Positions 14,449 through 22,086 of a DNA stretch of 40,845 nucleotides are shown one piece after another. The position numbers were made by a program, and so were the translations under genes. Position 1 is the first letter of the stretch, and each line of letters begins with the position of its first letter. The stretch covers positions 1 through 40,845 of the forward strand of contig CAYTUG010000019.1 of NCBI GenBank assembly GCA_964441275.1, written 5' to 3'. Below the pieces are notes generated by a model. It was not told the origin of the DNA. It saw only the letters and a list, made by a program, of their open reading frames with translations, and did not search any database. The stretch is from SZUA-584 sp964441275 (lineage in GTDB: Bacteria > Bacillota > Clostridia > Christensenellales > SZUA-584).

Positions 14449-16692
14449 TTAGATTTTGGCACCCCCCATATGCGGAAGTATTTCTATTCCATCTAAAAGT
14501 ATCAACTCGTTTAATGCGGGTAAATCCTCTATAAAAATCTTTTCACTTATGCTGCCCGGAAGCATCAGACGTTTAAGCTTGTTTAATCCCAAAAAACAAC
14601 CATAAGCCGCGTCAGTAATACCATTAGGTATCCTCATTTGTGTGATATCCATATCGCCGTTAAAACCGTAAACAACGCCATCTTTGACATTAAATAAGTT
14701 GATATCAGTCTCGGGTATAAGAGCAAGCTGCCTGGCGCGGCGGGCGGCTATCGGTCTTCTTTTTTGCATTCCTTTCAGAATAGTTCTTTGTGATTTTTGC
14801 TTAATGCATTGTTTAAGCTGTATTTTTGTACATACGTCCGGCCTTTTTGCTTCTATTTGCAGCTCTTTCAAATAAGCTTCATACTCTCCATAACTCGCAG
14901 TCTTTTTTAGAGGAATATTGTGAGCGTCTGCGTATTTCGCAGCATAGCTGCCTTCTTTAGCACATATCGAAAGGTTACTGCAGTTTTTAAAAGCATCGTC
15001 CTCGATTTTTGTACTATCCGGAATATATATTGCGGTAAGATTACTGCAATTGAAAAATGCTTTGCTCTTTATCGTCTTAATGCCGTCGCGAAGGCGCATT
15101 TCTTTAAGACTTTTGCAGCCATAGAATATTCCTTCGCTTAAACTTGTTACGCCATTTGGTATATTGATTTTTTTGAGTTTTCTGCACAGCGCAAAGGCAT
15201 ACACCTCAATGTCTTTAATGCTATCTGGAAGGAGGATTTCCGTTAGGCTGCTGCAATCATTAAAAGTGGCTGGCTCAATTTTTGTTATACTGTTTGGGAT
15301 ACTGACCTTCGTTAAGCTGCTGCAGTTACGAAAGACGTGCTCTCCAATTTCCTTAGCCCCGTCTTCAATGTTTACCTTTTTAAGTTCTGTGCAGTCTGAA
15401 AAGGCCGAATTTCCAATGCTATTTATGCTGCCCGGGATAGTTATCTCTAACAAGCTGCTGCAGCCCGAAAAGGCATAATTCTCTATGCTCGTTACACTGC
15501 CCGGAATTGTTATTTCTTTTAGGTTGCAGCAACCGCAAAAAGCAGAATCTCCAATGTTAGTTACGCTGCTTGGAATCTTTATATTTGTTAGCCCGGAGCA
15601 TGAAAATTCATAATCTTCGATATGTGTTACTCCGTCAGCGATCGTCCATTCTGTAACTGTTTCTAAGCTTTCTCTTGTCTCAATAAGCTTCACAAACCTG
15701 TGTGCTGTAAAACCATCATCATATGGAATAAAAGTATCGATTTTTGAGAATAAATGATCTCTATGGGCTCTTCGATGCATTGCAACGCAAAGCGCCTCGG
15801 CGCCAAACATACAATAGTTTGGTTTTGATAAACCGTCCGGGAAAAAGACTGCATTAAAACTTGAATTATATGCAAACAGTTCTCCAATTTTTCTAACATT
15901 CTTTGGGATAATAAGGTCGCATTTTCGTGCAAAAACATTTTGGAACGCTGCCCTGCCAATTTCCTCTAGCGTTGTTGGCAACTTTATGTCTGCGAATGAA
16001 ATATTAGAAAAAGCCCTGCCGTTTATTTTGACAATACCCTCTTCCAAAATAATTGTTTTCTTTTTCAAATTAGTTATTTCAGTACTGCTTAGAAAAGCTT
16101 GTGGAAAATGCGGAGGGATTTCTCGCACCCTTCCGGATATGATTAGGCTATCGTCTGTTAGAATAATATCATTTGGGTCAATATAAGCGACTTCCTTTTT
16201 CTTTTTGGCACCTTGCAGTAAATTGAAATAACTTGCCCAGTTTGCACCATCAAGCCTTTCAATCTGGCTTTTTATATAATTAAAGAATCTCCAATCGATC
16301 TCCCCCGCTTTTGCGCTTTCATCAGCCGTGTTTTTATCAATTTCTAAAGCTTGATAGTAGTCTTGGCCATATTCATCAAAGTTAACTTCATCATAGAGAG
16401 CAGCATAATCTCCATTCATTGCATCAACGTAGTCAATAGCAGTGGATTTGCAATCGGCAGACCCAGCTGGAGAATAGAATAAAACATAGCGGATGCCCGC
16501 GCCGTCATAATCGCACCAAGCGCGGAATTCTGCTTTTAGGTAGGCTTTTGCTAACGGTTTTATCCATGTGCCAAGATTGGGGTGCTCAAAGCAATCCTCA
16601 CTTAGTATTTTAAACTCTTCTCTTTTTTTTAGTTTCCGCTGTTTTGCCTTGTTGTCAAGCTTATAGTAGAATCCGCCGTCAATAATCGTCAT
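14449..16692 (-). CDS. large cytoplasmic BspA-type leucine-rich-repeat protein, ends at a frameshift
   Basis: 747 residues. There is no signal peptide. Residues 1-165 are an unknown acidic, aromatic-rich domain. LRR_5 repeats start at about 185 and run densely from about 350 to 590 (pattern SVTxIGxxAFxGCxxLKEITIPG). A cap (SYAAKYADAHNIPLKK) and a basic linker (KSQRTILKGMQKRRPIAARR) follow, then a second repeat block that breaks off at PHMGGAKI. The next frame (13961-14443) supplies the remaining repeats, so the intact protein would be about 910 residues. Such repeats mediate protein binding, and the lack of an export signal makes this an intracellular version. GGGAGAGGG precedes the ATG. Confidence 0.8.
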   Translation of the reverse strand: MTIIDGGFYYKLDNKAKQRKLKKREEFKILSEDCFEHPNLGTWIKPLAKAYLKAEFRAWCDYDGAGIRYVLFYSPAGSADCKSTAIDYVDAMNGDYAALYDEVNFDEYGQDYYQALEIDKNTADESAKAGEIDWRFFNYIKSQIERLDGANWASYFNLLQGAKKKKEVAYIDPNDIILTDDSLIISGRVREIPPHFPQAFLSSTEITNLKKKTIILEEGIVKINGRAFSNISFADIKLPTTLEEIGRAAFQNVFARKCDLIIPKNVRKIGELFAYNSSFNAVFFPDGLSKPNYCMFGAEALCVAMHRRAHRDHLFSKIDTFIPYDDGFTAHRFVKLIETRESLETVTEWTIADGVTHIEDYEFSCSGLTNIKIPSSVTNIGDSAFCGCCNLKEITIPGSVTSIENYAFSGCSSLLEITIPGSINSIGNSAFSDCTELKKVNIEDGAKEIGEHVFRNCSSLTKVSIPNSITKIEPATFNDCSSLTEILLPDSIKDIEVYAFALCRKLKKINIPNGVTSLSEGIFYGCKSLKEMRLRDGIKTIKSKAFFNCSNLTAIYIPDSTKIEDDAFKNCSNLSICAKEGSYAAKYADAHNIPLKKTASYGEYEAYLKELQIEAKRPDVCTKIQLKQCIKQKSQRTILKGMQKRRPIAARRARQLALIPETDINLFNVKDGVVYGFNGDMDITQMRIPNGITDAAYGCFLGLNKLKRLMLPGSISEKIFIEDLPALNELILLDGIEILPHMGGAKI

Positions 16693-16762
16693 AAAAGCCC
16701 TCTCCCGTTAAATATTTGTTGGTATACGCTTTGAGTCTTCATATATTAAAAAGCACAGCCAC

Positions 16763-17455
16763 TTAATTTTTGCTTTGAGCATTCTTTTTACCGCTTCCAA
16801 GTATCGTTAGCACAAGCAAAAACACAAGCAATAATACATCTAAAACGCCTGCAATATATGTATAGGCGCAGGCACGGAGCATTCTTTTAATCTTTCTTAG
16901 CTCATTATCAGTATAGATCCTAAGCTTCGAGAGTTCCAACAGCGCTAAATTGCTTGCCCCAAACTCAATAGGCAGCAATGCTAATCTTGTTGCAAGTGCG
17001 GCAGCAGTGCAAATTGCAGCGACATAAAGCCATGTCTCTGTTTTAAGAATTATATATGCTACCACGGCAATAGCGGATACTATTACCATAAAACCTGTGC
17101 TCTTTGAAAAGAAGTGAAGCCTTTTTAGAGGCGTATTCTTTTGCGAAAATTGAATTGCATGACCTGCTTCATGTGCCGCTACGCCTATGGCAAGTATACT
17201 GTTACCGTAATAAACCTCTTCAGATAAAACTATGTTTTCTTCCTCATTATAAAAGCAGTTGTTATTCCCTTGCAATATAGAGCAGCAGGTGCCAACAAAA
17301 TTATTGGCTAAGATCGTACAAGCCGCCTCTTTTCCTGTAAAAGAATAGTTAGAAGGATATTGATTCGAATAATGCGCCCAAGCAAGCTTTATCCATAGCT
17401 TTACAAGTATAGATATCCCAGCGCAAATCGCTAAAATAGTCAGCAGCGTACTCAA
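16763..17455 (-). CDS. YugP-like neutral zinc metallopeptidase, membrane-bound
   Basis: 230 residues from the TTG at 17455. Zinc motif HEAGH (about H95-H99) in GVAAHEAGHAIQF and the conserved LPIEFGASNLALLEL place it in the YugP (Zn_peptidase_2) family. Hydrophobic segments lie at the N-terminus, two in the middle and one near the C-terminus, so it is an integral membrane protein. The motif DHYDP, common in this family before LSxxVY, is replaced here by NCFYNEEEN, so it is a divergent member. The frame is open to 17554, but GAGGTGAT just before 17455 is a near-perfect ribosome site and gives the usual YugP length. It lies between two LRR genes on the same strand. Confidence 0.82.
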   Translation of the reverse strand: MSTLLTILAICAGISILVKLWIKLAWAHYSNQYPSNYSFTGKEAACTILANNFVGTCCSILQGNNNCFYNEEENIVLSEEVYYGNSILAIGVAAHEAGHAIQFSQKNTPLKRLHFFSKSTGFMVIVSAIAVVAYIILKTETWLYVAAICTAAALATRLALLPIEFGASNLALLELSKLRIYTDNELRKIKRMLRACAYTYIAGVLDVLLLVFLLVLTILGSGKKNAQSKN

Positions 17456-17751
17456 TTGAATCACCTCAAAACGAGAATACCGCTTTCCATGCACTGTTTT
17501 TGGTGCGACATTCATTTGAGACGGCTTGCCTGCATTTTTAGAAGCCTGCTCCAAGTATAGTTATTGCTTTTATTCCCAAACTATTTTCCATGGCATAATG
17601 CACTAATGTATATCGGTACAATGAAACAGAAGGTCGCAAATAAAGCTAAAGCAGAAGCATACAAGTCAACTCTACTCATTAAAAAAAATTTTAAGTAAAT
17701 GATGGTATCAGCAAACTTGCGTTTTACATCGCGTGCTAATATGCAATTTCT
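17456..17751. other. short spacer between peptidase and LRR gene
   Basis: 296 bases. The first 99 are open in the peptidase frame and could extend it N-terminally if TTG 17554 were used. The rest is A/T-rich with no gene or clear signal seen. Confidence 0.5.
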
Positions 17752-18756
17752 TTAGTCCTCGTCCATTAAAGGCTCTGAAATATTTACTGTTTTACCCGCT
17801 TCCCTTAGCGCATAAACCAAAGAATAATCCATTATGCAAAAGTTATTTATTAATTTCAATGTCTTAAGCTTTGGCAGTTTTGTAAGCGGCGATATGTTTT
17901 TAACTGCACTAGCGGCGATCTCAATTTCCTCAACGCCTGCGACATCATTTATAAAGGAAATATCTTTACATGCTTTCCCGCCAATAGATAGTTTTTTTAT
18001 GTTTTTGGCGCGGCTTAACATGCCTTTCCCAATGCTTATACCGTTGGCTTCCAGTTCAGTTATTCTCGGCAAACTCTTAAGAGAGTTTAGTGAACAAACG
18101 CCGCAGTCAATCGGGTTTGAACCTATCGACAATTTATCGATGTTTCGCATGTATTTAAGGGGTGATAAGTCTGATATTCTGTTATCCCGCAGAAAAACTT
18201 CTTTTAGCTTTATCATCTTTTTTAAAGCAGATATGTCTTCAACATTATTGCAAATTAGGTTTATGTGCCGCAGTTTATTTAATGACTTTAAAAACGAAAT
18301 ATCCACAAGGCAGCATCCCCAAAGCGTCAGCTCTTTTAAGTTTTGCAGTATGGATATGTCCTTTACATCCGGAAAATCCATACCCACGAGCGATAGTCTT
18401 TTTAATCTGCTGAGCTCTTTTAAGTTTATACTACAGCCAAAATCGCAAAAGCTAAGCTCCAAGTCAGACAAATTTAAAACATTTAAAATAGCAGACGCAT
18501 CTTTAATCCTGCACGTTTCAATCTTTAAAGCAGTAAGTTTCTGCAGATTTGATAGCTCTTTTAAATTCTCCGCTACAATGCCTGAAAGCTTAAGATTCGT
18601 CAGATTAGTGAACCATTTAAGATCAGCAAGCGACTTTGCATTATGTATTTCAATGACTTTGATTTTTGCAGGCACAATGAATTTCTTTTTTTGCTTTTCG
18701 CATAAGTTCTCTATCGCACAACAAAAAGCATTGTCAACAAACCTAATATATTCCAT
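17752..18756 (-). CDS. SDS22/internalin-like leucine-rich-repeat protein, no signal peptide
   Basis: 334 residues. About ten 21-23-residue repeats of the LRR_4 type run over residues ~35-320 (for example LKELTLWGCCLVDISFLKSL and LKEVFLRDNRISDLSPLKYM). The short N-terminus (MEYIRFVDNAF) is not a signal peptide and there is no LPxTG or membrane anchor, so it is probably a cytoplasmic binding protein. ATG 18756 is chosen because AGGGGCGG lies just upstream. A TTG seven codons earlier is weaker. It is the second LRR gene in this block but a different repeat class from the BspA-type one, so they are not simple duplicates. Confidence 0.82.
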   Translation of the reverse strand: MEYIRFVDNAFCCAIENLCEKQKKKFIVPAKIKVIEIHNAKSLADLKWFTNLTNLKLSGIVAENLKELSNLQKLTALKIETCRIKDASAILNVLNLSDLELSFCDFGCSINLKELSRLKRLSLVGMDFPDVKDISILQNLKELTLWGCCLVDISFLKSLNKLRHINLICNNVEDISALKKMIKLKEVFLRDNRISDLSPLKYMRNIDKLSIGSNPIDCGVCSLNSLKSLPRITELEANGISIGKGMLSRAKNIKKLSIGGKACKDISFINDVAGVEEIEIAASAVKNISPLTKLPKLKTLKLINNFCIMDYSLVYALREAGKTVNISEPLMDED

Positions 18757-18816
18757 GTTCCGCCCCTGATTAAGCAATATAATATTTCAGATATATTATA
18801 ATCGTGCAGATGCGAT

Positions 18817-18829
18817 AAAAAGAGTGCAA
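18817..18829 (+). repeat. 13-nt element, copy 1 (possible operator)
   Basis: AAAAAGAGTGCAA in the spacer between the LRR gene and the WYL gene. The same 13 bases recur inverted at 19945-19957 in the WYL promoter. Confidence 0.45.
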
Positions 18830-18898
18830 GCGTTAACTTCAAATTATTTGTTTGAGAAAACTTTATTTTAAGTAAAAAAACCAGTTGCTCCTAAATTA

Positions 18899-19894
18899 TT
18901 ATTCATACTTTTTCATCAGCAATTGAATATCTTTTTTAATAATTCCCCTAAGCACCTGCGGTTCAAGAACTTCGCACACACTGCCAAATTGCAGCGCAAA
19001 AAAGCGCATTCCTTCAACCGTTGCATGAATAATTACGCGCATATATTCTTCGTCTATTTCCTCCATAATAGCTGAATACCCAAACTTATCAATTACATCG
19101 TTTGCGCATTCGCAGGGCATCTTTAATACTATGCGCTCTGTTTTGCCTCCGAACATAAAATTATGCTGCGCTGCATATTGGCATATATCTATCCCGCTTT
19201 CATATCCCGTTATCTCGGTTACTGACCGGGCATCATTGTCCAGCAGCTCAACGTCTGTCATACGGTCAATTCGGTAGTGCCGCAGATTATCATAGTTTCT
19301 GTAACAGGCAATAAGATAATACTGCTCATTTGTACAAACGATTGCAAAGGGATGAACCCTGTCTTTTCTGTTTCTGACCGGGCGAAGTTTCCCGTCAGCT
19401 TTGTATCTGTTATAAGTAAAGGCTATTTGCTTTTTTGATTCTATTGCTTCGTTTGTTATTTCCATAGTCCAGAAAAACTCGCGGTTGCGTTGGTGATGCC
19501 ATTCACTCACCCTGTTTATATGCGGAATTCTTTTTCGAAAATATCGGTTTGATAAATCCCCTAGTTTTTTGATGATGCGTCTTGCGTCGCCTTCGGGAAT
19601 ATACTTTGAAGTTAAAACACAGTCTATTAAAACGAACAGTTCAATTTCATCGAAAATACGCTCTCTAAGGTATGTGCCTTTGCCGTTTTCTTCATATGTG
19701 CTTATATCGTAACCCATCTCGCACAGCAGCGATACGTTTCTGCCAATTGCATTTCTGCTTGCCATTATTCCGTAGTCGGCGTCAAGCCTTTTTATTATTT
19801 CTGACTGGGTTAAAGGATGCTCAAAATCAGAATAGTCTTCCAATATCTTCAGTATACATAGTGTCAACGCCTTTTTCCCGCCTATTGGCTGCAT
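18899..19894 (-). CDS. WYL-domain transcriptional regulator
   Basis: 331 residues. An N-terminal winged helix (residues ~5-75, PLTQSEIIKRLDADYG) is followed by the WYL domain (~145-225; IAFTYNRYKADGK, VHPFAIVCTNEQYYLIA, HYRIDRM) and a C-terminal WCX extension. Such proteins are ligand-responsive regulators, often found controlling defence or mobile loci, with RNA/DNA fragments or nucleotides suggested as ligands. AAAGGGTGG precedes the ATG. It lies upstream of the LRR/peptidase genes on the same strand and is a natural candidate regulator of them. A shared 13-nt element upstream of both supports autoregulation, by inference only. Confidence 0.9.
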   Translation of the reverse strand: MQPIGGKKALTLCILKILEDYSDFEHPLTQSEIIKRLDADYGIMASRNAIGRNVSLLCEMGYDISTYEENGKGTYLRERIFDEIELFVLIDCVLTSKYIPEGDARRIIKKLGDLSNRYFRKRIPHINRVSEWHHQRNREFFWTMEITNEAIESKKQIAFTYNRYKADGKLRPVRNRKDRVHPFAIVCTNEQYYLIACYRNYDNLRHYRIDRMTDVELLDNDARSVTEITGYESGIDICQYAAQHNFMFGGKTERIVLKMPCECANDVIDKFGYSAIMEEIDEEYMRVIIHATVEGMRFFALQFGSVCEVLEPQVLRGIIKKDIQLLMKKYE

Positions 19895-19935
19895 AATACC
19901 ACCCTTTTAGAATCAATCTAAGTGTTCATATTGTA

Positions 19936-19964
19936 ATTATAGAGTTGCACTCTTTTTAATGCAA
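19936..19964 (-). promoter_or_regulatory. promoter of the WYL regulator
   Basis: On the minus strand TTGCAT (19959-19964), 17-bp spacer, TATAAT (19936-19941). The spacer carries GAGTGCAACTC, an imperfect palindrome inside the 13-nt repeat. Confidence 0.8.
19945..19957 (-). repeat. 13-nt element, copy 2 (possible operator)
   Basis: AAAAAGAGTGCAA on the minus strand, exactly between the -35 and -10 of the WYL promoter. Copy 1 is at 18817-18829 on the plus strand. Confidence 0.5.
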
Positions 19965-20276
19965 TTCAAATTTACATTTCTAATAAATAATGTTGAGGTG
20001 CAATACATAGGTAACGCAATAGGAAAGAAAACAGGGACTGAAGTGACAGAATGGAATAAACAAAAAATCAATCATCAAAAGGAGTCTATATGGTCTGCTA
20101 CTCAACTCTGTATAACTAATACTTACAGGAATAATATTTATTATTGTATGAAAACAAAGATAGGGACTGTAAAGTAAAAAGCGGAAGAATAGCAAGCTCA
20201 GGCATAGAAATGCTACGAAAAGAGTAAGTTTTCAGCCCCAAGAGGATTAAAAAACAGATTGCTTTGTAGTTTAGGG
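19965..20276. other. gene-free region left of the IS
   Basis: 312 bases. A nine-codon frame at 20090-20119 has a good AAAAGGAG site and may be a remnant, but I see no recognisable protein. It ends in the inverted repeat TTTCAGCCC (20230-20238) / GGGCTGAAA (20274-20282), which reaches the IS end and could act on transcripts leaving the transposase gene. Confidence 0.45.
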
Positions 20277-21412
20277 CTGAAAGTTAAACAGCACTGAAAA
20301 ATGATATTAGGCGATAAGGTAATACTTGCGTTTCTGCCTATCAGACAGACTAAGCCCTGCAACTTGTGCCGGAGTCATATTATTCAAGTAAGAGTGCGGT
20401 CGTACAAAGTTGTAGAAGAAGACGAACATTGCTATTAGGTTGTTGGCAGACTGAAACGAATTAAATCCCTGTTTGGTTTTGTACCACGCCATGAACTGTT
20501 TGTGGAATGCTTCTGCGAGATTGTTCGAGATGTCGTCTTTGAAAGACTGAACGCGGATATGGGTGATGCCCAACACCGCTTTAACAGGTTGGAATAGCGG
20601 TCGGAAACGATAGACCCGGGAGTTCCCATAATGCCTTACGGAATTAAGCAATGAGAAAGCCTGAGGGGAATTACGCCGGGGTGACAAGTGAAAACCAAGG
20701 ACGAAGCGGGTTTCAGAGTCAATTATGAACCAGATATAGTGCTTAACACCGCAGATTTTAACAACAGTTTCGTCAGCATGCCATTCATCTGAGTTGAAAT
20801 CAAGCGCAGGCATTAGCTTAATCTTGATGTTATGAAACAAAGGCACAAAGCTTCTGCACCAGTTGGAAACGGTAGTATGAGAAATCTTGACGTTATGGAG
20901 CAATCGAAACATAAGAGCAATCTTTCTAAACGAGCTATTGCCAATATAGAACATTGTTAGGGCAGTAATTATAAGAAAAACAGGGTAGCGCATCCGTTTA
21001 AAATCCGTCTTTCCGACAAGTTTGCTCATAGAAGGCGGCAATATGGCAGACGGTTTATGTACAAAGAAAGAGTGGTTACACTTTTTATCGCCGCAACGGA
21101 AGTTAGAGTAATGCTCATAGTCGTGGTGAAGGAAAGAGGCTTTACCGCAGGCAGGGCAGCGAGGATAGTATTGCACTGAACGTAAACTGGGGTGATCAGG
21201 TGCAAACTGATGGAAACAATTACGGCAAAGATACTTTTGAAAGCCTAAATTATCTTTACCGTAACGATAAAAGTTATGAGAATTGTTGCACTTTGGGCAA
21301 CGAAACTGGTACAATTTCTGCATGAGGCTATCCTTTCGGGAGATATTAGTTTTTTAGCAGAAACATTGTATCAGAAAGGCTTATAGGGTCTCAATTTTCA
21401 TTTAACTTTACA
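20277..21412 (-). mobile_element. IS6-like insertion sequence, copy 1
   Basis: About 1.13 kb. Left end carries AAAGTTAAA (20280-20288) and right end its inverse TTTAACTTT (21401-21409), 9-bp matching termini just outside the transposase. The right-end side (21321-21412) matches 40609-40700 almost base for base in the opposite orientation, which fixes that boundary. No clear target duplication was seen. Confidence 0.75.
20307..21323 (-). CDS. IS6-like DDE transposase with zinc ribbon, second Asp lost
   Basis: 338 residues. An N-terminal zinc ribbon (CPKCNN ... CRNCF, then a second CPAC ... CGDKKC pair) precedes a DDE core with the first Asp in EWHADET and the Glu in NNLAEAFH. The segment that should hold the second Asp reads YRFRPLFQ in this frame. 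One frame over it reads GSIVSDRYSNLL, as expected. A one-base gain near the GGG at 20625-20627 and a one-base loss near 20587-20588 would explain this, so the frame stays open but the catalytic Asp codon (20600-20602) is out of frame. This copy is probably inactive unless the sequence has errors. Confidence 0.8.
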   Translation of the reverse strand: MQKLYQFRCPKCNNSHNFYRYGKDNLGFQKYLCRNCFHQFAPDHPSLRSVQYYPRCPACGKASFLHHDYEHYSNFRCGDKKCNHSFFVHKPSAILPPSMSKLVGKTDFKRMRYPVFLIITALTMFYIGNSSFRKIALMFRLLHNVKISHTTVSNWCRSFVPLFHNIKIKLMPALDFNSDEWHADETVVKICGVKHYIWFIIDSETRFVLGFHLSPRRNSPQAFSLLNSVRHYGNSRVYRFRPLFQPVKAVLGITHIRVQSFKDDISNNLAEAFHKQFMAWYKTKQGFNSFQSANNLIAMFVFFYNFVRPHSYLNNMTPAQVAGLSLSDRQKRKYYLIA

Positions 21413-21706
21413 AAACGAAAAACAGCATGGGGATCGGTGAATGAAACAGCAGACGTTTTGGATATTGAATACGCAAATTGGCGGAAGAAAATCAAAAGGG
21501 GTGAAAATGACCATGTGATAATTGGCAATGTCAATCTCCGCGAGATTTTGAAATACCAAGCAGAATATTATAACCAGCAAGAGGCTGATTTGAAGCAACT
21601 GTGCGATAAAAAGAAAGCTAAAAAGGAGCCTCGAAAAAAGCCAGACATTAAAAAACTATCCGCACGATTTGATAATGAAAGAGCAAAAAGAAAATGGAAT
21701 GGCTAA
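21410..21706 (+). pseudogene. truncated reading frame cut at its 5' end by the IS
   Basis: The frame runs without a stop from inside the IS end (TKRKTAWGSVNETADVLDIEY) to 21706. The first possible start is a GTG at 21437 without a good ribosome site. About 90 residues, highly charged, with a lysine-rich C-terminus. The smooth reading across the IS junction suggests the 5' part of a larger gene was lost or displaced when the IS arrived. I do not recognise the protein. Confidence 0.45.
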
Positions 21707-21856
21707 TAGGTGAGTATTAGATTATGGTAATGGTACTTCTCTCAGCGTGACGACCGATTGACGCCCGTGCTTCAAAAACGAGGCTGTAAACAGATACGGG
21801 ACACTTATCTGAGAAGATATACGATGATAAAAGGGGAAACATCCATTCGAAATCAT

Positions 21857-21913
21857 CTCGAAATCATTTTGAGGGAAACTTCACGTGGGTTCAAATCCCA
21901 CCCCTCTCCGCCA
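21857..21913 (+). other. 3' half of a tRNA-Ser(CGA)-like gene (possible att scar)
   Basis: From 21857 the sequence reads as an anticodon loop (CT-CGA-AA), a variable arm GAGG-GAAA-CTTC (21871-21882), a T-arm GTGGG-TTCAAAT-CCCAC (21885-21901), then a serine-type acceptor 3' strand and CCA (to 21913). No matching 5' half (expected to begin near GGAGAGG) exists upstream. One extra C is present between T-stem and acceptor strand. A tandem CGAAATCAT lies at the junction. This is what remains when an element recombines at the anticodon loop of a tRNA gene. Confidence 0.65.
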
Positions 21914-21936
21914 GCGGCGAGCCGCCACTCATATCA

Positions 21937-21967
21937 CGCACTATCTTTTGATGGTGCGCGATTTTTT
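21937..21967 (+). terminator. intrinsic terminator behind the tRNA-Ser remnant
   Basis: CGCACTATC (21937-21945), TTTT loop, GATGGTGCG (21950-21958), then CGATTTTTT. It is probably the original terminator of the tRNA gene. Confidence 0.8.
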
Positions 21968-22037
21968 ATGCCCGCAATCAATGTCATCCAAAGATATTAG
22001 AACCTAAAAAGCTCGCTGTTGCGGGCTTCAGAGTGTC

Positions 22038-22066
22038 AAAAAAGTCAGCTCATCGCTGGCTTTTTT
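22038..22066 (+). terminator. hairpin inside the left end of the IS1182-type element
   Basis: AAAAAAGTCAGC (22038-22049) / GCTGGCTTTTTT (22055-22066). Such structures insulate IS transposase genes from outside transcription. Confidence 0.75.
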
Positions 22067-22086
22067 GGTATAATAAAATAGGGTGA

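Noticed and set aside
20090..20119. Nine-codon frame with a good AAAAGGAG site
   Set aside because: Too short to support as a gene; it may be the start of a decayed gene, so it is mentioned only in the region note.
19959..20177. 72-residue plus-strand frame beside the WYL promoter
   Set aside because: No ribosome site, overlaps the WYL promoter region and has no recognisable feature.
21823..21913. Functional tRNA-Ser
   Set aside because: The 5' acceptor strand and D-arm are absent and the anticodon stem does not pair, so only the 3' half is supported.
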